Below, in pieces: positions 13,996 through 14,241 of a stretch of 14,241 nt of DNA. Both the position numbers and the translations under genes were made by a program. Source of the DNA: DATKKX01 sp035542775 (GTDB lineage: Bacteria; Planctomycetota; Phycisphaerae; UBA1845; UTPLA1); NCBI GenBank assembly GCA_035542775.1, contig DATKKX010000080.1, positions 1 through 14,241 of the forward strand, read 5' to 3'. Numbering within the stretch: the stretch's first letter is position 1; the number at the start of each line of letters is the position of its first letter. The notes under the pieces were generated by a model that did no database searches, was not told where the DNA came from, and was given only the letters and a program-made list of their open reading frames with translations.

Positions 13996-14036
13996 ATTTT
14001 AACGATGTGGCAAAGCGTCCGGAATTACAAATCCGG
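13996..14036 (-). promoter_or_regulatory. Possible promoter of the yqiJ-yqiK operon
   Basis: Read on the minus strand, TAAAAT (13996-14001) is a good -10 match. The hexamer 17 nt upstream (TTCCGG, 14019-14024) is a poor -35. It falls within an inverted repeat, CCGGA (14019-14023) with TCCGG (14032-14036), which could bind a regulator. Start would be near 13989, about 83 nt before the ATG. Confidence 0.35.
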
Positions 14037-14145
14037 CCGACTATTGGAACCGGTACCATCAATCTGCGGGCATGGCGCGGCCCTTTTGCCATTCGCCGTT
14101 CCCAATCGCTGTTTGCTACTCTTTTTCGCCGACTCCCTGATCGGG

Positions 14146-14151
14146 TAGACT
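14146..14151 (+). promoter_or_regulatory. Possible -10 box immediately before the methyltransferase gene
   Basis: TAGACT (14146-14151) ends 9 nt before the ATG at 14161. If used, transcription would begin at or within a few bases of the start codon. No Shine-Dalgarno sequence is visible, which fits a leaderless mRNA. No clear -35 hexamer is present. Confidence 0.3.
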
Positions 14152-14160
14152 CCCGGCGCC

Positions 14161-14241
14161 ATGGCCCACGTCAGCCCGAGTGCCGAGATCGTCAAACGCC
14201 ACCGGTTGGGGCAGGTTTTCACGCCTCGGCCCATCGCGGAT
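14161..14241 (+). CDS. N-terminus of a probable N6-adenine DNA methyltransferase (3' end outside window)
   Basis: Only the first 27 codons are in the window. After a short start (MAHVSPSAEIVKRHR) comes LGQVFTPRPIAD, which matches the conserved GQxFTP motif near the N-terminus of N6-adenine DNA methyltransferases (type I HsdM, type IIG and Eco57I-like enzymes), where it contributes to S-adenosylmethionine binding. The catalytic NPPY motif is beyond the edge, so the type cannot be decided. The gene is divergent from yqiJ across a 254-nt intergenic region. No ribosome binding site is seen. It could belong to a restriction-modification locus, an orphan methylase or a BREX/DISARM-like system; the window does not tell. 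Confidence 0.6.
   Translation, partial: MAHVSPSAEIVKRHRLGQVFTPRPIAD

Noticed and set aside
1..14241. CRISPR arrays, tRNA or rRNA genes, insertion sequences, prophage genes
   Set aside because: No regularly spaced direct repeats, no cloverleaf or rRNA-like segments, no transposase or integrase domains were seen on either strand.

Overview
The window is high-GC bacterial DNA. Most of it is the distal part of a flagellar gene cluster, followed by three unrelated housekeeping or membrane genes and the first codons of a DNA methyltransferase. The large FlgL, the flagellin with an IN-type insert, the FlgH/FlgI sequences and a FliW-CsrA pair in a diderm with L- and P-ring genes together suggest a planctomycete (Planctomycetota, perhaps Phycisphaerae-like). 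That placement is inferred from protein style, not from a marker gene.

Left region (1-9192, all + strand): 3' end of flgH (L-ring), flgI (P-ring), a single-domain flgJ (rod-binding protein without muramidase), flgN (export chaperone), flgK and flgL (hook-filament junction), fliW, csrA and a flagellin gene. The first four genes are packed with gaps of about 10 nt or less, or overlaps. From flgK onward each gene has its own leader of roughly 70-220 nt, rich in inverted repeats. The order flgN-flgK-flgL-fliW-csrA-flagellin matches the classic Bacillus arrangement. The module builds the envelope rings and rod, caps the hook with FlgK/FlgL, and then controls flagellin translation. In the known model CsrA blocks the flagellin ribosome binding site, and FliW, when not bound by flagellin, removes CsrA.

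The most notable signal is a 15-base element (ACACGGAGGTTTGTG) that forms the Shine-Dalgarno region of both fliW and the flagellin gene. In both it can fold so that GGA lies in a hairpin loop, as in a CsrA site. This predicts that CsrA controls not only flagellin but also its own antagonist FliW. A separate hairpin overlaps the flgK ribosome binding site.

Middle region (9193-11215): about 330 nt without a convincing gene, then a + strand gene for a MEMO-AMMECR1 fusion with a predicted signal peptide. Hairpins between it and the convergent operon look like terminators, one for each direction.

Right region (11216-13906, - strand): a yqiJ-yqiK type pair. The first gene encodes a membrane OB-fold protein with a His/Asp-rich loop, the second a long flotillin-like SPFH protein. 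A divergent intergenic region separates this pair from a + strand gene at 14161. Its first 27 codons carry the GQVFTP motif of N6-adenine DNA methyltransferases; it runs off the window and may be translated from a leaderless mRNA.
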